Source: a virus. From it: a stretch of 26,965 bases of DNA. The position numbers and the translations under genes were made by a program. Of this stretch, positions 19,312 through 26,965 are shown in pieces (position 1 is the stretch's first letter; each line of letters starts with the position of its first letter). The notes beneath the pieces are model-generated. The model was not told the DNA's origin. It did not search any database and saw only the letters and a program-made list of their open reading frames with translations. The DNA lies in IMG/VR virus record IMGVR_UViG_3300017753_000076, positions 1-26,965 of that record; one strand, given 5' to 3'.

Positions 19312-19848
19312 ATGTGTAATCCTTTAGCGCTTATATCAACTGGAGTACAGGTCGTAGGGGGCATAAGCAGCAAGAAAGCATCAGATAGGGCTGCGGCAGC
19401 GGCTTTACGTGCTGGAGAGTTTAATGCGTCTATTATAGAGCGTGACATTGATTTGTTTGAGCGCCAGCGCGGTATAATGAATGCTCAGTTTGCTATTGAT
19501 AGCGAAAGAGCTGCAAGCGCATTTGAAGGACAAGTGCAGGGTACGCTTAGAGCAAGCACAGGATATGCAGGATTTGATATGAGCCAAGGCACACCTATGA
19601 CTGTTCTTAGGCAGAATGCTCGTGAGTTTGATTATGAGCAGTCGGTTAATAAATTTAACAATGAAATTTCAAACTTACAGATCAGTGATGCACAAGAAGA
19701 GGCTAGGCTTAACGCAGAGCTTTCTCGCATGGAGGGCGGTATGGCTGCTGCTAGCGCTAGGGCTTCTGGTACTGCTGCGCTTATCTCTGGGTTTGGTGGT
19801 GCTGCAAAAACAGCTTATGAAACAGGTTTAATAGGCGGTGATGACTGA
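19312..19848 (+). CDS. Internal virion protein (T7 gp14-like)
   Basis: This 178-residue protein begins MCNPLALISTGVQVVGGISS, a short hydrophobic segment typical of the first ejection protein of podoviruses, and continues as a long Ala/Glu/Arg-rich helix (ASDRAAAAALRAGEFNASII through ERDIDLFERQRG). The centre carries FDMSQGTPMTVLRQNAREFD, a known kind of signature in this family ('G...S.GSPL.V......E...D'), and the end is a Gly/Ala-rich segment. It is probably stored under the portal and ejected to form a pore in the outer membrane. It is joined to the next gene by TGATG. Confidence 0.86.
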   Translation: MCNPLALISTGVQVVGGISSKKASDRAAAAALRAGEFNASIIERDIDLFERQRGIMNAQFAIDSERAASAFEGQVQGTLRASTGYAGFDMSQGTPMTVLRQNAREFDYEQSVNKFNNEISNLQISDAQEEARLNAELSRMEGGMAAASARASGTAALISGFGGAAKTAYETGLIGGDD

Positions 19849-22313
19849 TGAAGATACCACGATATACAGCACAAGCAACCGTAACCAGAGAAGCTCCAGG
19901 CAGACGGATTAGCGCAAGACAGTCACCTACAGCTATGGCGCAAGCCGAACTGGATAAAACAAAGCCAATGCAAGCTGCATTGCAAGCAGCAGGTGATTAC
20001 GCTCAAACAAGATATAAGATACAAACTGAAAATAATCTCAATGAAGCTTTACTTGATGGGCAGGAAGCTTTGCGTGAAAGACGTAAAGAATTAGAGAAAG
20101 ATCCTGATTACAACAATATCCTTGATGGTGACAATCCCATTTGGAACAAGGAAACAGATCAGCTTAAAAGGGATTTGTTAAAAAAAGTAGGTAAAGACAG
20201 GTACGCTATACAACAGTTTAATAGTCGTTTTGGAAACCTTGAGTTGCAAAACAGATTTGCTTTGCGAGATGCTGTTGATCGCAGGGTAGAAATAGCAGCG
20301 TCACAAAACCGTTCTCGAAAGCTGCAAGACGCAGAAGATCAAATAGCAAACAGTTTAGATCTTTCTCAGATTAGTTTTGTCCTTAAAGATATTGTGCAGG
20401 ATACTCAAAAGCTTGCACAGATAAGAGCTGGAAACCTAGATGTTTTAAGCGAACAGCAAAGAGAAATGATTAAACGAGCTACCTACAGATCGTTGGAAAA
20501 GAATGCTGAGAATGCGCCTAGCGGAATTGCTTTTATTGATGAAATCAGAATAGCACTACGTGACGGTGTCACCGCCGACTCTCTTGACCCTAGAGGAGAG
20601 GGTAAAACCTCTCTTAGCTCTAACGAAGCTGCTTATGTGTATGGTTTGCTTCAAATGCTAGATCCTGATGATCAAGCGCAAGTATTAAAGTCTGTTGGAG
20701 GAACGCAAAGCTTTATCGAGGGGCCAAGCCTAGCAGAGCAAAACGCAAGAAAAGTAGCAGAAAGTTTTTCATCTCAGCTATCAGATCAAATGACTGTTCG
20801 TATTGGTCAGGTGTCTGAAGGCAATGTGCAGTCAAACGAGCAGATGAATGAACTTGCAAATCAAATTTCTGAAACTTCTCAATTTTTAAGCAATGAAGAA
20901 CGTGTAAAGTTACAAAAAGAATATTCCGATTTGTCATACCTTAACGATCTTACAAGAGAACTTGGCATCAAAGCGAACCTTGGAAAAGGTAGCGCAACAA
21001 ACATTTCTGCTATTAAGCAGCAGTATAAAAAAGGAATAAAAGGCCAAGGTCTTGATGGAGTAGACACAGAGCTAGAAGAAAAGGCTTTTGCTGTAATAAC
21101 GCAATTTGAAAGTAATCTTAGACAAGCAATGTCTGTTGAGGGTGATCCTATAGGTTTTGCTCAATCGGTTAAGATGGACGGTGTAAATATTAAACCAGTA
21201 GATCTTTCTGTGCAAGCCGTGCAGCAAGGCACAAGTGGGATACAGGATAGGATAAACTCTGGTAGGATTATACAAAGTTTGAATGATTTGGACTTTGTTC
21301 CTGTTCTATCGAAGTCTGAAGCTGGCTTAATTATAGAAAGTATAGCAAATCAAGAAGTTGCAGGGGCAGATGCTGTTGGATATTTGCAGTCTGTTATGGA
21401 TCAGCTTGGCCCTGAGAATAGCGGTTTGGTTTTAGAAAACTTGCGGCGTAAGGGATTAAACAAAACTTATATTCAAGCAATGTATATGACTGACGCAAAA
21501 ATTGCTAATGATCTTGTTTCTATAAAAAACCTTTCTGTTGCAGAACTTAAAAAAGGACAGCCAACTTCTGTTACGGCTGGCGTTACAGGTATAGCGCAAA
21601 CAATAGTTAACTTGCCGAAAGTACAAAACTATAACGCTGCTTTGCTTGCTGGCGGTGATGGGGCAGCAACAAAAAGATTATTTAATGAACAATACGAAAT
21701 GGTTGAAAAGCTCTCTCTTTATTACACTTCACGAGGCATGAATGTAACAGATGCAGTTGAAAAATCTGTAGAAAGCATTTTTGTTGGTGAAGTTAATATT
21801 ACAAAAAATCAACAGTACATTGTTCCAAATGGAATAGATAACAAAAAAATAGAAGATGCAGCACAAGAAATTTTAAGTAGTGACATCCTAAAAAGATTTA
21901 ACCTTGCGCCTTTAGCAGCTCCTAATCTTGATTTGTTAGAAGAGTCAGAAGTAAGTGAGGCTTCTTTAAGAACTACAGGCATGTGGTTAAACAATGGAAC
22001 TGGAGATGGTCTTATTCTTCACTACAATCTTAATGGTACATTTATCCCAGCAAATATTATGGGAGATGACCCTGCAATGCCTGGGGGAGTTCTTGAAATA
22101 AAATTTAAAGATTTAGAAAACATGGATTTTACAAAGCTTAGAGACTCTAAGTTTGCTCTAGCACCAAAAGCATTGTCGCAATTTGCAACAGGCTTTAAAA
22201 TACAAAGTGGGCCTCTTTACACTGGTACTGGTTACGGCTCTATGGGTACAGCTCCTGTTGGGTCTGAGTTTCCAGGGCTTGACAATACAATAAGACAGAA
22301 AGAGAGCAAGTAA
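19848..22313 (+). CDS. Internal virion protein (T7 gp15-like core protein)
   Basis: This 821-residue protein is long, helical and rich in Gln, Asp and Lys. It starts with a flexible tail (residues 1-30), then runs as helices such as AALQAAGDYAQTRYKIQTEN and NLNEALLDGQEALRERRKEL, with repeat-like stretches through the centre. Length and place match gp15-like core proteins of podoviruses (about 750), which form the tunnel across the periplasm during DNA ejection. No catalytic motif is seen. It is joined by TAATG to the next gene. The sequence itself is very diverged, so the call rests on composition, length and order. Confidence 0.76.
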   Translation: MKIPRYTAQATVTREAPGRRISARQSPTAMAQAELDKTKPMQAALQAAGDYAQTRYKIQTENNLNEALLDGQEALRERRKELEKDPDYNNILDGDNPIWNKETDQLKRDLLKKVGKDRYAIQQFNSRFGNLELQNRFALRDAVDRRVEIAASQNRSRKLQDAEDQIANSLDLSQISFVLKDIVQDTQKLAQIRAGNLDVLSEQQREMIKRATYRSLEKNAENAPSGIAFIDEIRIALRDGVTADSLDPRGEGKTSLSSNEAAYVYGLLQMLDPDDQAQVLKSVGGTQSFIEGPSLAEQNARKVAESFSSQLSDQMTVRIGQVSEGNVQSNEQMNELANQISETSQFLSNEERVKLQKEYSDLSYLNDLTRELGIKANLGKGSATNISAIKQQYKKGIKGQGLDGVDTELEEKAFAVITQFESNLRQAMSVEGDPIGFAQSVKMDGVNIKPVDLSVQAVQQGTSGIQDRINSGRIIQSLNDLDFVPVLSKSEAGLIIESIANQEVAGADAVGYLQSVMDQLGPENSGLVLENLRRKGLNKTYIQAMYMTDAKIANDLVSIKNLSVAELKKGQPTSVTAGVTGIAQTIVNLPKVQNYNAALLAGGDGAATKRLFNEQYEMVEKLSLYYTSRGMNVTDAVEKSVESIFVGEVNITKNQQYIVPNGIDNKKIEDAAQEILSSDILKRFNLAPLAAPNLDLLEESEVSEASLRTTGMWLNNGTGDGLILHYNLNGTFIPANIMGDDPAMPGGVLEIKFKDLENMDFTKLRDSKFALAPKALSQFATGFKIQSGPLYTGTGYGSMGTAPVGSEFPGLDNTIRQKESK

Positions 22314-24196
22314 TGCGTCCTAGACCGCTAAAGCAAGATAGCGCTGTTATTAGGGCTACAGGTTTTGCGGATTTATCTGTGACTGCTGGAGAGGTGTACA
22401 GACAAGCAAAAGACGCTCCTACTGTTTTTGATTTAGCTAAAACAAGTCTTAAATTGCAAAGCGATACGCTAGATCAACTTACTCCAACAGAACGAGCTAA
22501 CGTTTTTGAGCAAAACAATCAGCGTATTGAAAAAGTAAAACGACTACAAGATGACTTAATGATCGAAACTGACGATGTAAGATCAGAGCAGTTAAGAACA
22601 GAACTTAATGATTTAGCCGAAGATCCCTTTGTTACGCTACAAGGTGACGTAATAAAAATGCTTGAGGATGGTAGGTTGATTAGTGAATTTGCACTAAACG
22701 AAGAATATGGGGATTACATAGAATTTGACGAGCCAATGTCTCGTGAAGGAGCAGAGCTTCTTGTAAAGAACAAACGAGCAGAAATAGCAAGAAACGCTAT
22801 TATACAAAAAGGATTGAATGGAGTTGCTGGTTATTCAGCGCTGTTTGGAGGTAGTTTAGTTGCTGCTGCCACAGATCCTATAGAAATTGGAGCTGCTTTT
22901 ATTCCGTATTTTGGTTTATCAACTAGAGCTAAAGCTATGGCTAGGTTTGGTAAAATTAAAGGTAGAACAGCTATCGGTGCAGGTGAGGGTTTTGCTGGAT
23001 CTGTTGTAACAGAGCCTTTGTATTATGGACTGTCTCGACAGCAACAACTTGATTACACAATGGGTGAAGCGCTGCTTAACGTAGGGGTGGGAACATTTCT
23101 TGGCGGTGGTCTAGGAACTATTGCTGGTGTGTTTGGCAGACAAAAGGTAAATACAGCTTCTGTAGCAAGAGATGTTGGATTGGCAGATGATGCTTTGCCA
23201 GCTCAATTGAAAGACATGCCTAATGTAGAGGTTGATCAGCCACAATTAGATTTACAAGCAAGTAGGCAAAGACAAAACTCTGCAAAAACACACAAAGCGC
23301 TTGGGGGTGAAAAGGTTGGAGCTATAGCATTGCGCCAATTTTTAAACGATAACGCTATAGATGTTACGCCTGTAATGCCAAGGCATGTTCAAAAACCTGA
23401 GAGTTTTTTAGATTTTATTCGTAGGCAGGGCGGTATAAATGATGATGATCCTACATATAGAGGTGAACTTAGATCTATAGGTATAAAAGGTGCTAAAGGC
23501 TACTATGATAAGCGTGGTAATTACGTAAGTCGTGTAAGCAACCCAGAGGGTAGATCGCTCGATGATATGACAATAAGGGCGCAAGAGGAAGGATATATTG
23601 ATCCAAATTTAGACACCACTGCTGCTAAAAACGATTTGTTAGAAAAAATACGAGATGAAGATAAGGGAAGTAAACTTCATTTTGCTGCTGCTGATCAAAA
23701 CCAAGCTGCTGACTGGGAGGCTTTTGTTGAAGGAAAAGACGTTTATCAAGCCGAAGTAGAAAATAGAAAAGCTATAAAGCAACAATTAAACTACCTTGGT
23801 GTAAAGCACACAGACGAAGAAATAGCCATCATTGCAGATAGAATGTCCAGAACTGGCGAAGATGTTGATGAAGCTCATGCAAACATAAGTCACCAGTTAG
23901 AGGATCTCGAGGCTGAATATTATGCTAGGTATGCCTTAGATCCTAAAAATGACATTGCTGGCGATTTTGAAGCTGCACAAAAATTTGACGATGCTTTAGA
24001 CACAATAGATGATGAGTATAATTTTGATGCGGAGGTGCAGAGAAATGAAGAAATTATTAAACAATATCAAAATGCTAATCAGCTTACCGCAAAAGAGCTT
24101 GATGAAGTTGAAGCAGAAATTGCTAAAGCTGAAGAAACGTATGATGCGTATGTGGAGCTAGTAAGAACTGGAACAATTTGTATGTCGAGGGCGTAA
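22313..24196 (+). CDS. Internal virion (ejection) protein, N-terminal gp16-like part
   Basis: This 627-residue protein has a helical N-terminus (residues 1-165), then two hydrophobic segments (GLNGVAGYSALFGGSLVAAA, about 165-195, and EALLNVGVGTFLGGGLGTIA, about 250-275) that may insert in the inner membrane, then a polar and acidic helical region to the end (EIAKAEETYDAYVELVRTG). The last residues TICMSRA sit at a TAATG junction with the next gene. T7 gp16 is one protein of about 1,300 residues; here the same region is covered by two genes. No lytic transglycosylase motif was recognised in it. Confidence 0.75.
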   Translation: MRPRPLKQDSAVIRATGFADLSVTAGEVYRQAKDAPTVFDLAKTSLKLQSDTLDQLTPTERANVFEQNNQRIEKVKRLQDDLMIETDDVRSEQLRTELNDLAEDPFVTLQGDVIKMLEDGRLISEFALNEEYGDYIEFDEPMSREGAELLVKNKRAEIARNAIIQKGLNGVAGYSALFGGSLVAAATDPIEIGAAFIPYFGLSTRAKAMARFGKIKGRTAIGAGEGFAGSVVTEPLYYGLSRQQQLDYTMGEALLNVGVGTFLGGGLGTIAGVFGRQKVNTASVARDVGLADDALPAQLKDMPNVEVDQPQLDLQASRQRQNSAKTHKALGGEKVGAIALRQFLNDNAIDVTPVMPRHVQKPESFLDFIRRQGGINDDDPTYRGELRSIGIKGAKGYYDKRGNYVSRVSNPEGRSLDDMTIRAQEEGYIDPNLDTTAAKNDLLEKIRDEDKGSKLHFAAADQNQAADWEAFVEGKDVYQAEVENRKAIKQQLNYLGVKHTDEEIAIIADRMSRTGEDVDEAHANISHQLEDLEAEYYARYALDPKNDIAGDFEAAQKFDDALDTIDDEYNFDAEVQRNEEIIKQYQNANQLTAKELDEVEAEIAKAEETYDAYVELVRTGTICMSRA

Positions 24197-26694
24197 TGGT
24201 TGATTGTTTAAAACTTATTGATGATGCAAATAATGGTCGGCTCAACGATGAAACGCTTGAGCAAATCATAAAAGAATTGCAAGACGTTAAAACAAAACGA
24301 AAAGCTGAAAGCGGTTTAAGCGCTGTTGAGGATGACATATTTGAACGTGGTGCTTATTTAATAAAAGAAGCAGAGCTTTCTAAAAAACTTGAGCGCAGAA
24401 ATAGATACAAAAATATTCTCGTAGAGCAAAAAATACTTGATTTGGCAAACAAAGCAGATGAGCTTGTAGAAAACCCTTCTTTAGCACTTGAGGCTTTGTT
24501 AGTTGGTGTTAATTCGCCATTTGAGGGAGCGCAAAGATCTGTTGATAGTTTAATGAACTCAATAGGTGGGGAAATATTTGGCGGTCTTATTAGTAATTTA
24601 AATCGAAAAAATTTGTTAACAAAATTTAACAAGATGAGTAAAGATTTTGAACTACAGGTCACTCGCGCGTTAGGAAACTTAAACACTAAAAATCCAAAAA
24701 CAGATGCGGAAGCTAAAGTAACTTCTAAAGATGCAAAAGCTATTGCTGAAATAATGTTTAAGTATCAAAGGTCTGCTCTTAAAAGAGAAAATCAAGCTGG
24801 CGCATACATACGTTTAAAAGAGGGCAGAGTAGTTAGGACTAGCCACGATCCTGGGAAAATGACAGCTTTAGGTAAACAGGGCTGGGTTGACTACATGATG
24901 GAAACTGACAGGTTAAATTGGTCTAAAACTGCAAACGGTGATTTAGTAAATGCAGATGACGCTTTAAAAAGAGCTTTTCTTGCAAGGTCTTATGAGGCAA
25001 TTACGACTGGCGTAAGAATAGCAACAGATAGAACTGAAGTTGGTAGAGCTTTTACAGGGCCTAAAAACATTGCAAAAGCACGTAGCGAAAGCGCTGTCTT
25101 TACTTTTAAAGATCCTGATGAGTGGTATAAATACAATCAAAGTTTTGGTCGAGGCTCTTTAAGAGAAAGTTTTGTGCAAGACTTACAGTCATCAATTAGA
25201 TCTACAGCTCTTATGGAACAGCTTGGCACAAATCCAGAAGCAATGTTTGAGCGTGTGCAGAAAAAACTTTTACAAAAACACAGAAGCGATCCAAAGAAAG
25301 TTAAAGATCTTAAACGCGAAGGTTCTATAGTTAATTTTGATTCTATGCTTAAAGAGGTTACTGGTGATATTAACATAGGATCACACACGCCACTGGCTAG
25401 ATGGATGCACGGATATAGGGCTGTGCAGACTATGGCGAAACTTGGCGGTGCTGCTGTGTCTGCTTTTAGTGACGTAGCGTTTATGGCTTCAAACAGAATG
25501 TACCAAGGTCGCAGTTTAATGGACGCTTGGGGCGATAGCTTTAACGCAGTATTTAAAGGTATGAGTGGCAAGGAGATGCGAGACTTTGCTGATAGGCTTG
25601 GCGTTGGATTTCAAAGTCAGTTGGGTGATTTTATGTCAAGATTTAACGCATCTGACGATATTCCTGGCAAAACCTCAAAGTATTTAAACGCATTTTTTAA
25701 GCTAAACCTTTTACAGCCTTGGACAGAAGCAAACAAACGTGGAATTACTTTGATGATTTCAAATGATTTAGCAAGAGAGGCTGGTAAACGTTTTGATAGT
25801 CTGCCACCTGATATGCAAAGATTGTTGGGCCTTTATGAGATAGACGGTAAAAAATGGGAAGCTGTTAGAAAAGGTGTCAAAAAAGGTCCAGATGGTAAAG
25901 AATATATAGTGCCTGGAGAAATACCAGATCAGTCTGTAAGAGAAAATGTTTTTAACTTGTTAGTAAACGAAGCAGAGTTTTCTGTTCCCTCTCCTGGCGC
26001 ACGAGAAAGAGCAATACTAAGACAGGGTTATCGCCCTGGTACGGCTGCTGGTGAGGCAATACGATTTGTTGGTCAATTTAAATCGTTTGGAGTTTTAGGT
26101 ATTACTAAAAACTTAGGACGGCATACTTACGGCACTGGGATTAAACAAAAGCGTGAAATATTTAGTAGGGGTTTAGGCGCTAATGCTGGATTGGTTAACA
26201 CAGTAGTAGGTACTACAGCTCTTGGATACATGGTTTTGCAAGCAAAAGAGGTAATGAAGGGCAGAGAGCCTAGGCCACCTGATGCTAAAACTTTCTTAGC
26301 TGCTGCTATGCAAGGTGGTGGACTTGGTATTTATGGTGACTTTTTGTTTGGACAAGCAAATAGATTTGGTGGTGGTGCGCTAGAGACAGCTATTGGCCCA
26401 GGTATAAATACTGCTTTTGACGCTTTAGATCTTTTGATGAGAGCTAGAGATCAGGCTTTAATTGGTGATGAGGATGTTCGCGGTGACTTAGTAAGGTTAA
26501 TAAAAAGCAATACACCTTTAGCTAATCTTTTCTATACTCAGCAAACATTAGACTATATGATATGGTATCAATTACAAGAAAGCATAAACCCAGGTTATTT
26601 ATCACGCATGGAGCGCAGAATAAAACGAGAGAACGATCAAGAATTTTTTATACCCCCATCAAGTGTTGTCGCAACAGGTGGTGGATTTAGATGA
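24196..26694 (+). CDS. Internal virion (ejection) protein, C-terminal gp16-like part
   Basis: I start at ATG 24196, sharing its A with the previous stop and preceded by GAGGGCGTA; a TTG at 24178 would also open the frame. The 832-residue protein begins MVDCLKLIDDANNGRLNDET, which fits the N-terminus of a family of podovirus ejection proteins that start with 'C...I..A.GR.L...E'. It is helical through most of its length. The C-terminal part has the recurring segment GGGLGIYGDFLFGQANRFGG and the closing LDYMIWYQLQESINPGYLSR. It precedes the tail fibre gene. With the previous gene it would make the inner-membrane end of the ejection channel. Confidence 0.82.
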   Translation: MVDCLKLIDDANNGRLNDETLEQIIKELQDVKTKRKAESGLSAVEDDIFERGAYLIKEAELSKKLERRNRYKNILVEQKILDLANKADELVENPSLALEALLVGVNSPFEGAQRSVDSLMNSIGGEIFGGLISNLNRKNLLTKFNKMSKDFELQVTRALGNLNTKNPKTDAEAKVTSKDAKAIAEIMFKYQRSALKRENQAGAYIRLKEGRVVRTSHDPGKMTALGKQGWVDYMMETDRLNWSKTANGDLVNADDALKRAFLARSYEAITTGVRIATDRTEVGRAFTGPKNIAKARSESAVFTFKDPDEWYKYNQSFGRGSLRESFVQDLQSSIRSTALMEQLGTNPEAMFERVQKKLLQKHRSDPKKVKDLKREGSIVNFDSMLKEVTGDINIGSHTPLARWMHGYRAVQTMAKLGGAAVSAFSDVAFMASNRMYQGRSLMDAWGDSFNAVFKGMSGKEMRDFADRLGVGFQSQLGDFMSRFNASDDIPGKTSKYLNAFFKLNLLQPWTEANKRGITLMISNDLAREAGKRFDSLPPDMQRLLGLYEIDGKKWEAVRKGVKKGPDGKEYIVPGEIPDQSVRENVFNLLVNEAEFSVPSPGARERAILRQGYRPGTAAGEAIRFVGQFKSFGVLGITKNLGRHTYGTGIKQKREIFSRGLGANAGLVNTVVGTTALGYMVLQAKEVMKGREPRPPDAKTFLAAAMQGGGLGIYGDFLFGQANRFGGGALETAIGPGINTAFDALDLLMRARDQALIGDEDVRGDLVRLIKSNTPLANLFYTQQTLDYMIWYQLQESINPGYLSRMERRIKRENDQEFFIPPSSVVATGGGFR

Positions 26695-26756
26695 CTGTTC
26701 AAACAAATAAATATGTGATAAAAGGTTTTAAGCAAAGGATGCGGTATGACAGTTAG
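26691..26756 (+). CDS. Possible micropeptide between ejection and fibre genes (21 aa), doubtful
   Basis: An ATGA overlap with the previous stop opens a 21-residue frame (MTVQTNKYVIKGFKQRMRYD and a final Ser) that ends inside the fibre start. It is strongly basic. It shares its first residues, MTV, with the fibre protein. It may be a real coupling peptide that carries ribosomes to the fibre ATG, or chance. Confidence 0.25.
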   Translation: MTVQTNKYVIKGFKQRMRYDS

Positions 26757-26965
26757 TAGTGCAACAAACAAAGTAAGCTATAACGGCAATGGCTCAACAA
26801 CAGTTTTTGCTTATGGCTTTAAGATTTTTGATCAAGATGATCTTACTGTTATTTTACGTAATGCAAGTGGTGGTGAGACTACACAAAGCATTTCTACAAA
26901 CTACACTGTAAGTGGTGTCGGTAGTGCTAGTGGTGGCAATGTTACTATGGGTACTGCGCCAGCTA
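26746..26965 (+). CDS. Tail fibre protein, N-terminal part (cut by window end)
   Basis: The last frame is open to the window end (73 residues visible). It starts MTVSSATNKVSYNGNGSTTV and continues FAYGFKIFDQDDLTVILRNA, then NYTVSGVGSASGGNVT, the standard N-terminal attachment domain of podovirus tail fibres and spikes ('Y.GNG.TT.FAF.F.I....L.V......G......Y.V.G.G...GG.VTF'). This domain fixes the fibre to the tail adaptor ring; the receptor-binding part lies beyond the window. AAAGGATGCGGT precedes the ATG. The place after the ejection genes fits the T7 order. Confidence 0.88.
   Translation, partial: MTVSSATNKVSYNGNGSTTVFAYGFKIFDQDDLTVILRNASGGETTQSISTNYTVSGVGSASGGNVTMGTAPA

Noticed and set aside
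24120-24200. Frameshift in a single gp16-like gene
   Set aside because: The second frame has its own ATG in a TAATG overlap with GAGGG upstream, the junction type used throughout this operon, and its N-terminus looks like a normal family start.
25137-25571. 144-residue open frame on the minus strand
   Set aside because: It lies wholly inside the ejection protein gene, has no ribosome site, and its composition is that of an antisense shadow.

Overview
The window looks like most of a tailed-phage genome of the podovirus type, probably infecting a marine proteobacterium (an alphaproteobacterium is my guess). The reasons are a T7-like portal, tail adaptor and nozzle with a long run of ejection (internal virion) proteins, no sheath or tape-measure gene, a moderately AT-rich sequence, and several small lysine-rich genes of a kind I associate with marine phages. 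No integrase, polymerase, primase, helicase or lysis gene is seen, so the lifestyle and replication strategy stay open. Both window ends cut a gene, so this is a fragment or a circularly permuted contig.

Layout. (1) 1-874, rightward: end of a cut gene, then five tiny basic proteins. (2) 3409-878, leftward: a recombination operon of RecB/Cas4-type exonuclease, Sak3/DUF1071-type annealing protein, SSB-like protein, a helix-turn-helix protein and a small unknown. (3) 3475-6374, rightward: Cro-like regulator, Holliday-resolvase-like nuclease, small acidic protein, winged-helix protein, zinc-knuckle protein, a TGT/DpdA-like transglycosylase, a YhhQ/VUT-family queuosine-precursor transporter, and a gene carrying iteron-like repeats. 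(4) 8961-6413, leftward: a tightly overlapped operon of small unknown genes with a C5-cytosine methyltransferase-like protein, ended by a hairpin terminator at 6373-6405. (5) 9161-26965, rightward: the packaging and virion operon, from small terminase to the start of a tail fibre, with a strong terminator after the head genes at 16654-16678.

How it fits together. A 17-bp palindrome of the form TTGACA-N5-TGTCAA occurs between operons 2 and 3 (3448-3464, with a degenerate partner at 3419-3435) and again at the start of operon 4 (9003-9019). The Cro-like protein at 3475 is the obvious candidate to bind all of them and so co-regulate the early transcripts. The adjacent transglycosylase and transporter genes suggest that the phage imports a 7-deazaguanine precursor and inserts it into its own DNA; the methyltransferase-like gene may add a second modification. 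The virion half follows the order small terminase, large terminase, acetyltransferase, portal, scaffold, capsid, decoration protein, tail adaptor, nozzle, four ejection proteins, tail fibre. Many genes are joined by TAATG or ATGA overlaps, which points to translational coupling.

Non-coding structure worth attention: a three-way-junction-like element before the capsid gene (15195-15259), a row of hairpins ending in a terminator before the small terminase (9077-9148), a leader with two competing pairings (1119-1176), and five iteron-like repeats with palindromes inside the gene at 5946-6374.
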